NCBI GenBank assembly: GCA_022783305.1
Contig: JALEWQ010000003.1
Span: forward strand, 1 to 61,424
DNA: 61,424 nucleotides
Source: Trueperella sp.
Lineage (GTDB): Bacteria; Actinomycetota; Actinomycetes; Actinomycetales; Actinomycetaceae
Reading direction: 5' to 3'
The translations under genes were made by a program, and so were the position numbers. The notes under the pieces are model-generated. The model searched no databases. It saw only the letters and a program-made list of their open reading frames with translations, and was not told the origin of the DNA. Every line of letters starts with the position of its first letter. Within the stretch, counting starts at the first letter, position 1. This document shows positions 18,943 through 27,980 of the stretch, one piece after another.

Positions 18943-19578
18943 ATGACTTCCTTCGCCGTCGTCGACGTCGAGACCACCGGGCTCGACCGTAGTGCCGACC
19001 GCATCGTCGAGATCGCGGTTATCCTCCTCAATCACAACCTGGTGGAGGAAGGGCGCTGGCAGAGCCTCGTCAACCCTGGTCGCGCCAGCGCGGCGGTCGA
19101 GATCCACGGCTTGAGCGACGCCGTGCTCGCCGGCGCGCCGCGCTTCGCCGAAATCTCACAACACGTTGTCGACCTCCTGACCGGGCGCGTGCTCGTGGCC
19201 CACCACGCCGCTTTCGAACGAGCCTTCCTGACTCGAGAGCTCACGCGCGCCGGATATGCGGGCGGTCCCGACGAGGATGCGTGCGTGTGCACGATGGATC
19301 AGTCACGCATCTACCTGCCTCCAGGGCCGCACTCACTGCGCGGGGTCGCCGAACGGCTCGGCCTCTCCCCTGCCACACGCCATCGCGCCATGAGCGACGC
19401 CGAAACCTGCGCCCGCCTGCTCCGCTGCTACGTCGAACTCGAGGAGCGCGGCCAGCGGTACACCGACGCCGCCACCAATCGCGAGGCGCTACCTGTCTAC
19501 CCCGCCCAATGGCGACGCGCCCGGGGCTGGGAGCCGCCGTACAGCAAGTACAGCAAGCGACCCGCTCCAGGCGCGTAA
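18943..19578 (+). CDS. DnaQ-type 3'-5' exonuclease (DEDDh)
   Basis: A 211-residue exonuclease related to the DNA polymerase III epsilon subunit. The ExoI motif is FAVVDVETTGLDRSADRIVE, ExoII lies in LVAHHAAFERAFLTRE, and ExoIII with the catalytic His lies in HRAMSDAETCARLL. It is a stand-alone domain without a polymerase or UvrC part. ATG 18943 is preferred over an upstream in-frame ATG because homology begins there; GAGAAT lies 6 nt before it. It converges on sigA with a 25-bp gap. Confidence 0.85.
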   Translation: MTSFAVVDVETTGLDRSADRIVEIAVILLNHNLVEEGRWQSLVNPGRASAAVEIHGLSDAVLAGAPRFAEISQHVVDLLTGRVLVAHHAAFERAFLTRELTRAGYAGGPDEDACVCTMDQSRIYLPPGPHSLRGVAERLGLSPATRHRAMSDAETCARLLRCYVELEERGQRYTDAATNREALPVYPAQWRRARGWEPPYSKYSKRPAPGA

Positions 19579-19603
19579 CATCGCGTGGGGCGCCCGGCCC
19601 GCA

Positions 19604-21268
19604 CTACTCCAGGTAGTCGCGCAGCACCTGCGAGCGCGAGGGATGGCGCAGCTTGGACATCGTCTTGGATTCGATCTGACGGATGCGTTCGCGCGTGACG
19701 CCGTAAACCTTGCCGATCTCGTCGAGGGTCTTCGGCTGGCCGTCGGTGAGGCCGAATCGCATCGAGACCACGCCGGCCTCGCGCTCCGAGAGCGTGTCGA
19801 GAACCTGGTGGAGCTGCTCCTGCAACAGGGTGAAGCCCACGGCGTCGGCCGGGACCACGGCCTCTGAATCCTCAATGAGGTCGCCGAACTCCGAGTCGCC
19901 GTCCTCGCCCAGCGGCGTGTGCAGCGAGATTGGCTCGCGACCGTACTTCTGCACCTCGATGACCTTCTCCTCGGTCATGTCGAGCTCGCGCGCGAGCTCC
20001 TCGGTTGTCGGCTCACGGCCAAGATCCTGAAGCATTTGACGCTGCACACGCGCAAGCTTGTTGATGACCTCGACCATGTGGACCGGGATGCGGATCGTGC
20101 GCGCCTGGTCAGCCATGGCGCGCGTGATCGCCTGACGAATCCACCACGTGGCGTAGGTGGAGAACTTAAATCCCTTGGCATAGTCGAACTTCTCCACCGC
20201 GCGCACCAGGCCAAGGTTGCCCTCCTGGATGAGGTCAAGGAAGAGCATACCGCGCCCGGTGTAACGCTTGGCCAGCGAGACGACGAGGCGGAGATTCGCC
20301 TCGAGGAGGTGGTTCTTGGCGTTGCGGCCGTCGCGGGCGATGATCTCCAGCTCCCGGCGGTACTTACGGTCCTCGATCTCGGTTGTGTCGAGGATGTGCT
20401 GGGCGAACAGGCCCGCCTCGATGCGCTGAGCGAGCTCGACCTCCTCCGCCGCGTTCAGCAGCGGCACCTTGCCGATCTGCTTGAGGTAGTCCTTGACAGG
20501 GTCGGCTGTCGCGCCCGCAACGAGCACGCGCTGGGCCGGCTCGTCCGTGTCATCCGAGTCCTTCACCACGAAGGCTCCCCTGGAGGATTTAGCCGCGTTG
20601 GCGGTGATGACGACGGACTGATCCGCGGAATCCTCCGCGTCCGACTCGTCCTCGTCCTCGTCATCCTCGGAGTCCTCGTCCGCGGAATCCTCCTCGTCAT
20701 CGGCGTCGAGGTCATCATCGAGCTCGAGGTGATCGTCAAGCTGGTCGTCCAGATCCTCCTCGTCCATCTCCGGCTCGTCTGGGGTGGCCGGGCTCTTGTC
20801 GAGGTCGTCCTCCTCCTGGGGGACCGCGGGCGCGGCCGGGGCCTCGGCGGGCGTTGCCGCAAGGATGGCCTCGATCAGCTCCGCCTTGCGCATCTTCGAC
20901 ACGCGGGACAGGCCGAGTTCACTGGCCTTCGTGCGCAGCTCGCCCACCGTAAGCTCGTTCAAGGCGCCCTCGCCAGCACCCTTTTCCTCCGCGGCGGGCT
21001 GGGTCTTCTTGGCGGGCGCCGCCTTCGCAGCGGGCTCGGCCTCTTTCGAAGCCTTATCCTTAGCGGTAGCCGCGCCCACGGCGGATACGGCCTCGCTGAT
21101 CGCCTCGATGAGTACTGCCTTGACCGCGCGTGAGTTCAGATGAAGTCCGAGTTCCTTTGCCAGCGTGCGTAGCTCGGCGACCTTCATCTCCGGCAACGCA
21201 GCGACATCGACCGAGACCTCTCCCGATGCAGAAGAGGGGGTAACAGCCTGAGACTTTGATGCGGCCAC
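19604..21268 (-). CDS. sigA: Principal RNA polymerase sigma factor
   Basis: A 554-residue group 1 sigma-70. Region 1.2 begins [20 protein letters not shown]. Regions 2.1-2.4 contain [20 protein letters not shown] and [18 protein letters not shown], and region 4.2 ends [20 protein letters not shown]. The N-terminal 250 residues are unusual: two Rho_N/SAP-like repeats (about 28-57 and 104-135) precede a very acidic stretch (152-213). The GTG at 21268 is chosen because AAAGG lies 6 nt upstream. A more upstream in-frame ATG overlaps a TATAAT promoter box and would precede the transcription start. Confidence 0.93.
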   Translation of the reverse strand: MAASKSQAVTPSSASGEVSVDVAALPEMKVAELRTLAKELGLHLNSRAVKAVLIEAISEAVSAVGAATAKDKASKEAEPAAKAAPAKKTQPAAEEKGAGEGALNELTVGELRTKASELGLSRVSKMRKAELIEAILAATPAEAPAAPAVPQEEDDLDKSPATPDEPEMDEEDLDDQLDDHLELDDDLDADDEEDSADEDSEDDEDEDESDAEDSADQSVVITANAAKSSRGAFVVKDSDDTDEPAQRVLVAGATADPVKDYLKQIGKVPLLNAAEEVELAQRIEAGLFAQHILDTTEIEDRKYRRELEIIARDGRNAKNHLLEANLRLVVSLAKRYTGRGMLFLDLIQEGNLGLVRAVEKFDYAKGFKFSTYATWWIRQAITRAMADQARTIRIPVHMVEVINKLARVQRQMLQDLGREPTTEELARELDMTEEKVIEVQKYGREPISLHTPLGEDGDSEFGDLIEDSEAVVPADAVGFTLLQEQLHQVLDTLSEREAGVVSMRFGLTDGQPKTLDEIGKVYGVTRERIRQIESKTMSKLRHPSRSQVLRDYLE

Positions 21269-21296
21269 ATGCAACCTTTCGTAGTACAACTCGCCC

Positions 21297-21302
21297 ATTA
21301 TA
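21297..21302 (-). promoter_or_regulatory. -10 box of the sigA promoter
   Basis: A perfect TATAAT on the minus strand, 28 nt upstream of the GTG, leaving a short leader that contains the AAAGG ribosome site. No good -35 hexamer is visible at 16-18 bp. Confidence 0.6.
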
Positions 21303-21355
21303 GCGCCAATAGTGATAAATCATTATTCCGCCACCAAGGACAACGCACAAAGAGC

Positions 21356-21754
21356 TTACATATTCCCCTCATGTGGCTGCTCTCGCACCACAAGCACCGA
21401 ACACGGGCACTCAAGAAGAAGCTTTTGAATCTGTGAGCCGAGGATCAGCTTTCCGCCGGCGGGCTTGTGCGCAAGCGAGACGACGACGAGCGAGGAGCCG
21501 TCCTGCGCCAGATCCGAGATCTGCCTGGCCAGATCCTTTTCATCGACGCGCACCTCGATCCGAAAACCGATGTCGGCGCTATCCAGGCGATCGGTAAGCT
21601 CGTCGACCTCCGCGTCGATACTCTCCTGGTCAAAGTGACCAAGAGGACGATGAAGAAGAGCAATAAGCAGGCGGTCTTCGCGCCTACACAGGTCGATCGC
21701 GCTGGCGAGCGCATCGTCGTGCTCACCGCGGCTGACAGGAACAATTACCGGCAT
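21356..21754 (-). CDS. Universal stress protein (UspA family)
   Basis: A 132-residue single Usp domain, slightly short for the family: MPVIVPVSRGEHDDALASA at the start and the C-terminal nucleotide loop and strand GGKLILGSQIQKLLLE, ECPCSVLVVRE. The full G-2x-G-9x-G(S/T) ATP motif is only partly kept (AHKPAGGKLILGS), so ATP binding is uncertain. GGAAGG precedes the ATG. It lies upstream of sigA on the same strand, but sigA has its own -10 box. Confidence 0.8.
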   Translation of the reverse strand: MPVIVPVSRGEHDDALASAIDLCRREDRLLIALLHRPLGHFDQESIDAEVDELTDRLDSADIGFRIEVRVDEKDLARQISDLAQDGSSLVVVSLAHKPAGGKLILGSQIQKLLLECPCSVLVVREQPHEGNM

Positions 21755-21795
21755 GGCGCACCTTCCTTGTCACATTTATTCGTAAATGTACACGT

Positions 21796-22899
21796 TTATT
21801 CGGCCGTATTCCAAGACGGTTCACACTCGCGGCTGGGCGGGGACGCGATGTCCTTGGGCGAGGGCAGGTTGACGTGCAAGGCGTGAAGAACGAGCTTCGC
21901 GAGCGGGTAGTGATGGTCGGAGTTCATTGCCTGAGCCGCGTTGCTCATCGCGCGCTCGGTATCTCCCTGCCACCAGGCGAGGTAGCCGGCGATCGCGGAC
22001 GGCGCCGCGTCGTCGTCGTCGGAACGCTCGGCCAGATACTCGAACAGGGCCATCATCAACGCGATACGCTTCGGGGATGGTTCCCCGACGGCGGCGAGCT
22101 TCTTCGTTAGCTGCCGGGCCGAGATGCCGCCGATCTTGACGGTGCCCTCGTCCACGCCGAACAAGATGAGCTGGTCGCGAAGCAGGACGTCGCGGAGCGC
22201 GGCATTGAGTTGGCCGGCCTTCTCCTCGGTTCCGACGGCGCTGACGTAGTCGGCCCCGGCGGTCAGCTGATCGAGCACCTCCTGCCACAGGCGAACCCCG
22301 CGGCGCTTGTTCGCGCGCCAGGCCCGCGAGGCCATCACCGCCTCTCTGCGTTCGGACCAGGCGAGGCGCTCGCGGGAGCGCAGCGGCTGATTGCCCACAG
22401 GAGCAACCCCGTCGAAGACGGCCTGGGCGACGGCCGGGGCGGCCTGGAGCTCGCCGAAAGGCCTGACGAGGTCCGCGCCTGCCAGCTCTTCCCAGACGCC
22501 TGCGCGGGCGTCGATGCACGTCACCCACGACTCGTAGTCGGTCAAGCCCACGTTAACCATGCCCGTCCCGCCCGTGCGCATGGCGACGAAGTGCTGGCTG
22601 GCAAGACCGACGGTGTCGAGGATGTCGACCGACTCGCGGTCATCGAGCATGTCGCGTAGGTTCGCGCCGTACCAGCCGATGTAGAGGTCCTGCACGCAAA
22701 ACGTGTCAATGAATTCGAGGGCGAGGTCGATCAGACCGGCCTGGACTGTGGGCGCGTCCACGCGAGCGACGGGTCCGCCTGGGATGCCGTGTGAGCCCTT
22801 GAGGGCGACCAGCACGATCGAGTCTTTCGGAGTGAAGCCGAAGAGGTAGGGGAACAGTGCCAGGATTTCATGAGGGTGGTTCAGTCGTATTGTGTCCAT
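21796..22899 (-). CDS. DUF4192 family protein
   Basis: A 367-residue actinobacterial protein of unknown function; the conserved start is MDTIRLNHPHEILALFPYLF with GFTPKDSIVLVAL. It contains a long alpha-helical C-terminal half (AGYLAWWQGDTERAMSNAAQ) reminiscent of TPR packing. The ATG at 22899 has AATACT exactly 6 nt upstream and no Shine-Dalgarno, so it is probably leaderless. The long in-frame extension upstream (to about 23607) is antisense shadow of the prenyl synthase gene and is rejected. Confidence 0.8.
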   Translation of the reverse strand: MDTIRLNHPHEILALFPYLFGFTPKDSIVLVALKGSHGIPGGPVARVDAPTVQAGLIDLALEFIDTFCVQDLYIGWYGANLRDMLDDRESVDILDTVGLASQHFVAMRTGGTGMVNVGLTDYESWVTCIDARAGVWEELAGADLVRPFGELQAAPAVAQAVFDGVAPVGNQPLRSRERLAWSERREAVMASRAWRANKRRGVRLWQEVLDQLTAGADYVSAVGTEEKAGQLNAALRDVLLRDQLILFGVDEGTVKIGGISARQLTKKLAAVGEPSPKRIALMMALFEYLAERSDDDDAAPSAIAGYLAWWQGDTERAMSNAAQAMNSDHHYPLAKLVLHALHVNLPSPKDIASPPSRECEPSWNTAE

Positions 22900-23016
22900 A
22901 GCGCAAGTATTGACGACTCGTCCCCCTCCACCGGCCGGGTATACCCACAAATGTGGATAGCCTACGCGCGATAGCAGGATGTGGTTAATTTTCGGCCGTG
23001 CCGTTAGGCTCAGGGC

Positions 23017-24066
23017 ATGGAGAGTTATCGCTCGGCCGTCTCGGACAGCCTTATCCGCGCGCTTGATCAATCCGCGCCCTTCATCGACGACCCCGCCGCA
23101 ACCGACTCCTGGCGGGAGTTCCTCGCCCCGGCACGCACGCTGGCCGCCTCCGGCAAGCGCACACGCGCCCTCCTGATCGCCGCCGGGCATGAGGCCTTCG
23201 GCGGTAGCGGCCACCCCGTCCACGCCGGAACCGCAGCCGAGCTCTACCAACTCTCTGCCCTCGTTCACGACGACGTTATCGACGAGTCCCATACTCGGCG
23301 CGGCAAGCCCGCCACCCATCGCGCCTTCGCCGCCACGCATCGCAACCTCGCCATGACGGGTGACGCGGACATCTTCGGGGTGAAGGCCGCCATCCTCCTC
23401 GGCGATTTTCTCCTCTCCCTCGCAGCCCTCGAGATCGACCGGGCCGAGGCCGCCTCCCCCGGAGCCCATGCACGCGCACGACAGCTCTTTCACGAGATGA
23501 CCGCCGAGACCGCATACGGCCAGTACCTCGACCTGCGCGCCGAAACGAGCGCACTCACCGATGACCTCAACACCGCTTTGAACGACGCCCTGCTCGTCCT
23601 GCGCCACAAGTCCGCCCGCTACTCCGTCGAGCTTCCCCTCATGATCGGCGGCGCGCTCGCCGGCGCCTCCCCCGCGGGCATTGATGCCCTCTCGGCCGTG
23701 GGCCGCCCGCTTGGCATTGCCTTCCAGCTACGCGACGACGAGCTCGGCATCTTCGGTAGCCCCGAACAGACCGGCAAGCCGGCCGGCGGCGATATCCGCG
23801 AGGGCAAACACACTGTTCTGCTCGCCCTCGTACGGGAGATGGCCACCGCCGCCGACCGCGCCGTCATCGACGCCGCCCTCGGTTGCGACCTGAGCGAGGA
23901 CGGCGTCGAGCAGGTACGTCAGATTGTGCGTTCATCGGGAGCCTTTGAGGCGCACGAGAAGATGATTCGGGACTATGAGGAGCGGGCCCTGGCAGCTGCC
24001 GCGCAGCTGCCCGAGGCACCGATGTTGCGCGCGGCGATGAGTAGCCTCGAGGAGCGGCGCTTCTAG
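23017..24066 (+). CDS. Polyprenyl (geranylgeranyl-type) diphosphate synthase
   Basis: A 349-residue trans-isoprenyl diphosphate synthase that condenses IPP onto allylic diphosphates. The first Asp-rich motif is LVHDDVIDESHTRRGKPATH. The second is FQLRDDELGIFG, with Gly in place of the last Asp, a form I recall in actinobacterial IdsA enzymes. GKPAGGDIREGKHTVLL follows it. Product chain length cannot be read with confidence. TAGGCT lies exactly 6 nt before the ATG, suggesting a leaderless mRNA. It sits beside the Rv2175c-like gene as in mycobacteria (idsA2). Confidence 0.88.
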   Translation: MESYRSAVSDSLIRALDQSAPFIDDPAATDSWREFLAPARTLAASGKRTRALLIAAGHEAFGGSGHPVHAGTAAELYQLSALVHDDVIDESHTRRGKPATHRAFAATHRNLAMTGDADIFGVKAAILLGDFLLSLAALEIDRAEAASPGAHARARQLFHEMTAETAYGQYLDLRAETSALTDDLNTALNDALLVLRHKSARYSVELPLMIGGALAGASPAGIDALSAVGRPLGIAFQLRDDELGIFGSPEQTGKPAGGDIREGKHTVLLALVREMATAADRAVIDAALGCDLSEDGVEQVRQIVRSSGAFEAHEKMIRDYEERALAAAAQLPEAPMLRAAMSSLEERRF

Positions 24067-24093
24067 GCGCGAAGTCCTCGACTCATCCCGCGG

Positions 24094-24444
24094 TTATCCG
24101 AGGCCGAGGATGACGCGGCGAACGGCCTTGTGGTGCCCGCGCCGTAGCGCCTCGATCGGCGTGGTGCCCAGCTCCGCCTCCGGGGCGTGGAGCCAGGCGA
24201 AGGCCTCCTCGTCGTCGTAACCACGGTCGGCGAGCATGGTGAGCGTGCCGTGCAGAGATGGCAGAGCCGTGTCGAGCCCATCTCGGGTCACGATTTGGTC
24301 AACGCTGATCGCGAGGGCGCGATTCGGTCCGCGGCGCACGGCAAGTAGCTTACGATCGTGCAGCATTGCGCGCACGTCCTGCTGGCGAATCCCCAGTTTA
24401 TGGCCAATTTCGGGCACGGACAGATATTCAAGCTCATCAAACAC
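24094..24444 (-). CDS. Rv2175c-like DNA-binding protein
   Basis: A 116-residue winged helix-turn-helix protein (YLSVPEIGHKLGIRQQDVRA) with the Rv2175c C-terminal domain (HGTLTMLADRGYDDEEAFAW, ALRRGHHKAVRRVILGLG). In M. tuberculosis the homologue is phosphorylated by PknL, whose gene is adjacent; here a PASTA kinase lies 1.5 kb away. I choose GTG 24444 because TATATT lies exactly 6 nt upstream and homology starts there; the longer frame to 24486 is rejected. Confidence 0.82.
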   Translation of the reverse strand: MFDELEYLSVPEIGHKLGIRQQDVRAMLHDRKLLAVRRGPNRALAISVDQIVTRDGLDTALPSLHGTLTMLADRGYDDEEAFAWLHAPEAELGTTPIEALRRGHHKAVRRVILGLG

Positions 24445-24522
24445 GGGCACAATATAGCCCACTTTCTGAAATTTGGGTGGCAACACGCCGGCAAGTCGAC
24501 TATTGTCTCAGATGAATCATCA

Positions 24523-24563
24523 GTAACAATTTCATCTCGTTACACAATCGTCGCATTTGTAAC
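24523..24563. promoter_or_regulatory. GTAAC/GTTAC repeat cluster upstream of LysM gene
   Basis: Three copies of a 5-mer, GTAAC (24523-24527), GTTAC (24539-24543) and GTAAC (24559-24563), lie within 60 bp of the start of the secreted LysM/transglycosylase gene. Such GTnAC repeats resemble MtrA-type sites upstream of cell-wall hydrolases in actinobacteria, but spacing here is 16 and 20 bp. It is a suggestion only. Confidence 0.3.
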
Positions 24564-24580
24564 GAACGTATGGAGGTTCC

Positions 24581-25852
24581 ATGTCCTCATGGATTCGGCG
24601 CTCCGGTGCCGCACTCGCAGCAACCACTGCAGCCACGTTCATCGCGCCAACCGCGCAGGCCGCCACTGCCCCGGCGCCGCAGAGCCCGGTCTTCAAGTCC
24701 CCGGTTGTCAAGCAGCCCGAGATGACCTACCAGGTCAAGCCCGGTGACACGCTCTACTCGATCGCCAAGCGCTCCGGCACCACGGTCAACGCCATCGCAC
24801 AGGCCAACTCGTTGCGTTCGATCAACCTCATTTTCCCCGGCCAGCAGCTGAGGATTCCGAGCGCCGCCACCAGCGTCTCCGCGCCGACCTCCGCGCCAGC
24901 CTCCGCGCCGGCCGCAACCTCAACGATCTACGTGGTCAAGGCCGGCGATACGCTAGGCCAGATCGCCGCCGCCCACGGCACGACGGTCGCCAAGCTCGCC
25001 GCCGATAACTCCATCGCCAACCCCAACCTCATCCACGTCGGCCTACGCCTGACCATTTCTGCCGCAACGTCGACGACGCCACAAGCCTCCCCCGCCGCCG
25101 CGTCCACGACGCCGGCCCCGGCCTCAGCCCCGAAGGCCGAGACCACCCCCGCCACCACCTACGTGGTCCGCGCCGGCGATACACTCTCGGCAATTGCGGC
25201 CAAGCACGGCACGAGCGTCGCGGCCATCGCTGCCGCCAACGGCATCTCTAACCCGAACCGGATCGGCGTCGGCCAAAAGCTCCTCATCGGCGCCGCCTCC
25301 CCGGCAGCAGCCCCGCAGGCCGCACCTCAGCAGGTGACCGGTCAGTCGACGTCGTCGGCCAGGCCCCAGCTGGTGCAGAACAACTTCCCCGGCTACACCT
25401 ACGCCGACTCTACGGTGAACGCGGCAAACGAGAACAAGTACGCCCTCATCAACCGCGACCAGCCCTCGCGCGCCGAGGTCCAGTCGATGATCGTCAGCGT
25501 CGCCCGGCAGCTAGGCGTGGATCCCAAGCTCGCCCTCGCGCACGCCTTCGTCGAGTCCGGCTTCGACGCCACGGCGGTATCCCCCGCCAATGCGGTCGGC
25601 ACCATGCAGGTCATCCCGTCCTCGGGCCAGTGGGCCTCCCAGCTGGTGGGACGCAACCTCGACCTGCTCGACCCCTACGACAACGTCGTTGCGGGCGTGG
25701 CGATCATCCGCTCCTTGCAAAGCTCCGCCGCGAACCTCGACCAGGGCATCGCCGGCTACTACCAGGGCCTGGGCGGCGTACGCAAGTACGGCATGCGCCC
25801 CGACACTGTCGCGTACGTCGCGAAGGTCAAGGCCGCGATGGCCCGTTTCTAA
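24581..25852 (+). CDS. Secreted LysM x3 / lytic transglycosylase-like protein
   Basis: A 423-residue exported peptidoglycan enzyme. A signal peptide covers residues 1-28 (RRSGAALAATTAATFIAPTA, cleavage near AQA). Three LysM domains follow at about 49-92, 116-159 and 193-236 (YQVKPGDTLYSIAKRSGTTV is the first), separated by Ala/Pro/Thr linkers. A C-terminal SLT-like domain spans about 300-423 with probable catalytic Glu325 in LAHAFVESGFDATAVSP and the AVGTMQVIP motif. It would bind and cleave the glycan strand in the wall. GGAGG lies 4 nt before the ATG. It separates the Rv2175c-like gene from the PASTA kinase. Confidence 0.9.
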   Translation: MSSWIRRSGAALAATTAATFIAPTAQAATAPAPQSPVFKSPVVKQPEMTYQVKPGDTLYSIAKRSGTTVNAIAQANSLRSINLIFPGQQLRIPSAATSVSAPTSAPASAPAATSTIYVVKAGDTLGQIAAAHGTTVAKLAADNSIANPNLIHVGLRLTISAATSTTPQASPAAASTTPAPASAPKAETTPATTYVVRAGDTLSAIAAKHGTSVAAIAAANGISNPNRIGVGQKLLIGAASPAAAPQAAPQQVTGQSTSSARPQLVQNNFPGYTYADSTVNAANENKYALINRDQPSRAEVQSMIVSVARQLGVDPKLALAHAFVESGFDATAVSPANAVGTMQVIPSSGQWASQLVGRNLDLLDPYDNVVAGVAIIRSLQSSAANLDQGIAGYYQGLGGVRKYGMRPDTVAYVAKVKAAMARF

Positions 25853-25869
25853 CATCGGCGAAAGACACG

Positions 25870-25901
25870 GCCGGTCACTCTTCTTCGGAGTGACCGGCTT
25901 T
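25870..25901 (+). terminator. Hairpin terminator after the LysM gene
   Basis: An 11-bp perfect stem GCCGGTCACTC/GAGTGACCGGC with a 7-nt loop, followed by TTT. It separates the LysM gene from the kinase, whose own -10-like box TAAGGT starts 4 nt later. Confidence 0.75.
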
Positions 25902-25917
25902 CGCTAAGGTAGGAAGC

Positions 25918-27936
25918 GTGAAACCTGATCCACTCCTCGGCGAGGTCATTGACGAGCGCTACGTTATCAGTGCGCGTATCGCGCGCGGCGGCATGGCGAC
26001 CGTCTACCAGGCCTCGGACCGGCGCCTCGAGCGCAAGGTCGCGATCAAGGTCATCCACGCCCACCTGGCCGAGCAGCCCGACTTCGTGCACCGCTTCATC
26101 TCGGAGGCGCGAGCCGCCGCCGGACTGTCGAGCCAGTACATCGTTGCCGTACACGACCAGGGGGTCGCCTCCCTGCCCACCGGCGACCGCCCCTACCTCG
26201 TCATGGAGCTCATGTCCGGGCCGGACCTGCGCTCGGAGCTGAACACATACGGCTCCCTCCCGCTCGGCATCAGCCTCGAACTGACCCGCCAGGTTCTCGA
26301 AGGGCTCGCTGTCGCCCACGACGCCGGCATCATTCACCGCGACATCAAACCCGAAAACGTCTTGCTCACCGAGCCGCTCGTCACGACGTCGCTCGAACCC
26401 CGCTTCCAGGCCAAGCTCACCGACTTCGGCCTAGCCCGCGCCGCGAGCGACGCCACCTCAACCCACACGAACTCGATGCTTGGCACGGTCGGCTACGTGG
26501 CTCCCGAGTTCATCTCTGACGGCACCACGTCGAAGACGGCCGATATTTACTCGGTGGGCGTCATGCTCTATGAGCTGATCGCCGGCCAACTGCCCTTCCG
26601 CGGCGAGACCGCGATGAACGTGGCCTTCAAGCACGTCAACGAGACGATGCCGCGCCTGGCCGACCAGGCCGAGTGGATGCCCGCCGCCGTGGACTCCCTC
26701 ATTGCGCTGTTCACCGCCAAGAGCCCATCCAAGCGCCCCATCAACGCCCGGGCCGCCCTCGATGCGCTGACCGACGTGATCGCATCCCTGCCCGAGGAGA
26801 CGCTCATCCGGCGCATCCCCGTCTTCCCCACCGAGCCTGCGCGGATCCCCTCGGGCGGCACGTCAGTGATACCCGACGACGACGCCCCAGCTGCCCCGGC
26901 ATCGCAATCCGAGGGGCGCTCGGTTGGCTCGACCGCCGCGGCGGGATCCGCGATGAACGCTCAGCCGGCCAGCATCCCGCCCGCCGTCTCGCGCACCGCG
27001 ATCCTCGAGGAGGGTCGTCACCACACTCAGGTTAGTCCCGGCAAGCCGCGCCGCCGGCGCTGGCCCATCCTGCTCGTGGTCCTCATCGCACTCATCGGTG
27101 GCGCCGGCTACGGGCTGTGGTGGTACTACACCGAGGGCCCCGGCCTGCGTGTCAACGTCCCCAACGTCATCAATCTCACCCAGGCGGACGCCGAGACGGC
27201 CCTCACCGACGCCGGGCTCACTTACGAGGTGGCCAAGGATTATTCCGACGACATCGAAGAAGGATTCATTATCCGCGTCGACCCCGACGTCGGCGAGCCC
27301 ATCCATCCCTCCAAGCTCGTGACCATGACGGTCTCCCTTGGCGTCGAACACGTCAACGTGCCCGACGTCGTGGGCAAGACGAAGGAGGAGGCGACAACGA
27401 TCCTTAACGACGCACGCCTCACCTCCGAACCCACGCAAGCCTATTCGGAGACAGTCCCAGAAGGATCCATCATCTCCCAGACCCCGGAAGCGGGCCAGTC
27501 CGTGCCGCACTCGAGCCCGGTGAAGCTGACCGTCTCCCTCGGTCGCGAGCCTATCTCGGTGCCGGACCTGACCCGCGACACGCTCGACTCCGCCAACGCT
27601 CGCCTGAAAGAACTCGGGCTCGCCAGCTCCGTGACCGAGGAATACTCCGACACCGTGAAGGCCGGCGTCGTCATCAGCCAAGACCCCGCAGCCGGCGAGT
27701 CCCGCTATCGCGGCGACGCCATCGCGCTGACGGTATCCAAGGGGCCGGAACTGATCGAGGTACCCAACGTCTTCGGCAAACAGGAGGGCGAGGCGGCCAA
27801 GATCCTCGAGTCGGCCGGGTTCGTCGTCGCCTACGAGCGCTTCCTCGGCGGATACTTCGGGACCGTGCGAGCTCAGTCGCCCGGCGCCGGGGAGAAGGTC
27901 AAGCCCGGATCCGTCATCACGATCACGATCGTCTAG
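25918..27936 (+). CDS. Membrane Ser/Thr protein kinase with four PASTA domains
   Basis: A 672-residue Hanks-type kinase. The Gly loop is ARGGMATV (22-29), the catalytic Lys is Lys44 in VAIKV, HRD is at 140-142 (HRDIKPENVLL) and DFG at 169-171 (TDFGLARA). A Pro/Ala/Ser juxtamembrane linker leads to a basic stop and one membrane helix at about 383-403. Four extracellular PASTA repeats (411-672) are predicted to sense peptidoglycan or lipid II. By position it matches pknL of mycobacteria, but that kinase lacks PASTA domains. The GTG start fits a leaderless mRNA (TAAGGT, 7 nt). Confidence 0.92.
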   Translation: MKPDPLLGEVIDERYVISARIARGGMATVYQASDRRLERKVAIKVIHAHLAEQPDFVHRFISEARAAAGLSSQYIVAVHDQGVASLPTGDRPYLVMELMSGPDLRSELNTYGSLPLGISLELTRQVLEGLAVAHDAGIIHRDIKPENVLLTEPLVTTSLEPRFQAKLTDFGLARAASDATSTHTNSMLGTVGYVAPEFISDGTTSKTADIYSVGVMLYELIAGQLPFRGETAMNVAFKHVNETMPRLADQAEWMPAAVDSLIALFTAKSPSKRPINARAALDALTDVIASLPEETLIRRIPVFPTEPARIPSGGTSVIPDDDAPAAPASQSEGRSVGSTAAAGSAMNAQPASIPPAVSRTAILEEGRHHTQVSPGKPRRRRWPILLVVLIALIGGAGYGLWWYYTEGPGLRVNVPNVINLTQADAETALTDAGLTYEVAKDYSDDIEEGFIIRVDPDVGEPIHPSKLVTMTVSLGVEHVNVPDVVGKTKEEATTILNDARLTSEPTQAYSETVPEGSIISQTPEAGQSVPHSSPVKLTVSLGREPISVPDLTRDTLDSANARLKELGLASSVTEEYSDTVKAGVVISQDPAAGESRYRGDAIALTVSKGPELIEVPNVFGKQEGEAAKILESAGFVVAYERFLGGYFGTVRAQSPGAGEKVKPGSVITITIV

Positions 27937-27943
27937 AAGGAGC

Positions 27944-27980
27944 CGGGCTAGCGCAAGGCCGGGTTAGCGAGGCCGAGTTA
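27944..27980. repeat. Short imperfect tandem repeat between kinase and aroG
   Basis: Three head-to-tail copies of a ~14-bp unit (GCCGGGCTAGCG, GCCGGGTTAGCG, GCCGAGTTAG) fill the gap between two convergent stop codons; the last copy contains the aroG stop. It may be replication slippage; no hairpin is formed. Confidence 0.5.

Noticed and set aside
22900-23607. N-terminal extension of the DUF4192 protein to 603 codons
   Set aside because: The added part is antisense to the prenyl synthase gene and Gly/Val-rich; the family starts at the ATG at 22899.
24445-24580. Cyclic-di-AMP (ydaO-type) riboswitch upstream of the LysM gene
   Set aside because: Such elements often precede actinobacterial wall hydrolases, but the 136-bp gap lacks their conserved helices and is AT-rich with GTAAC boxes instead.
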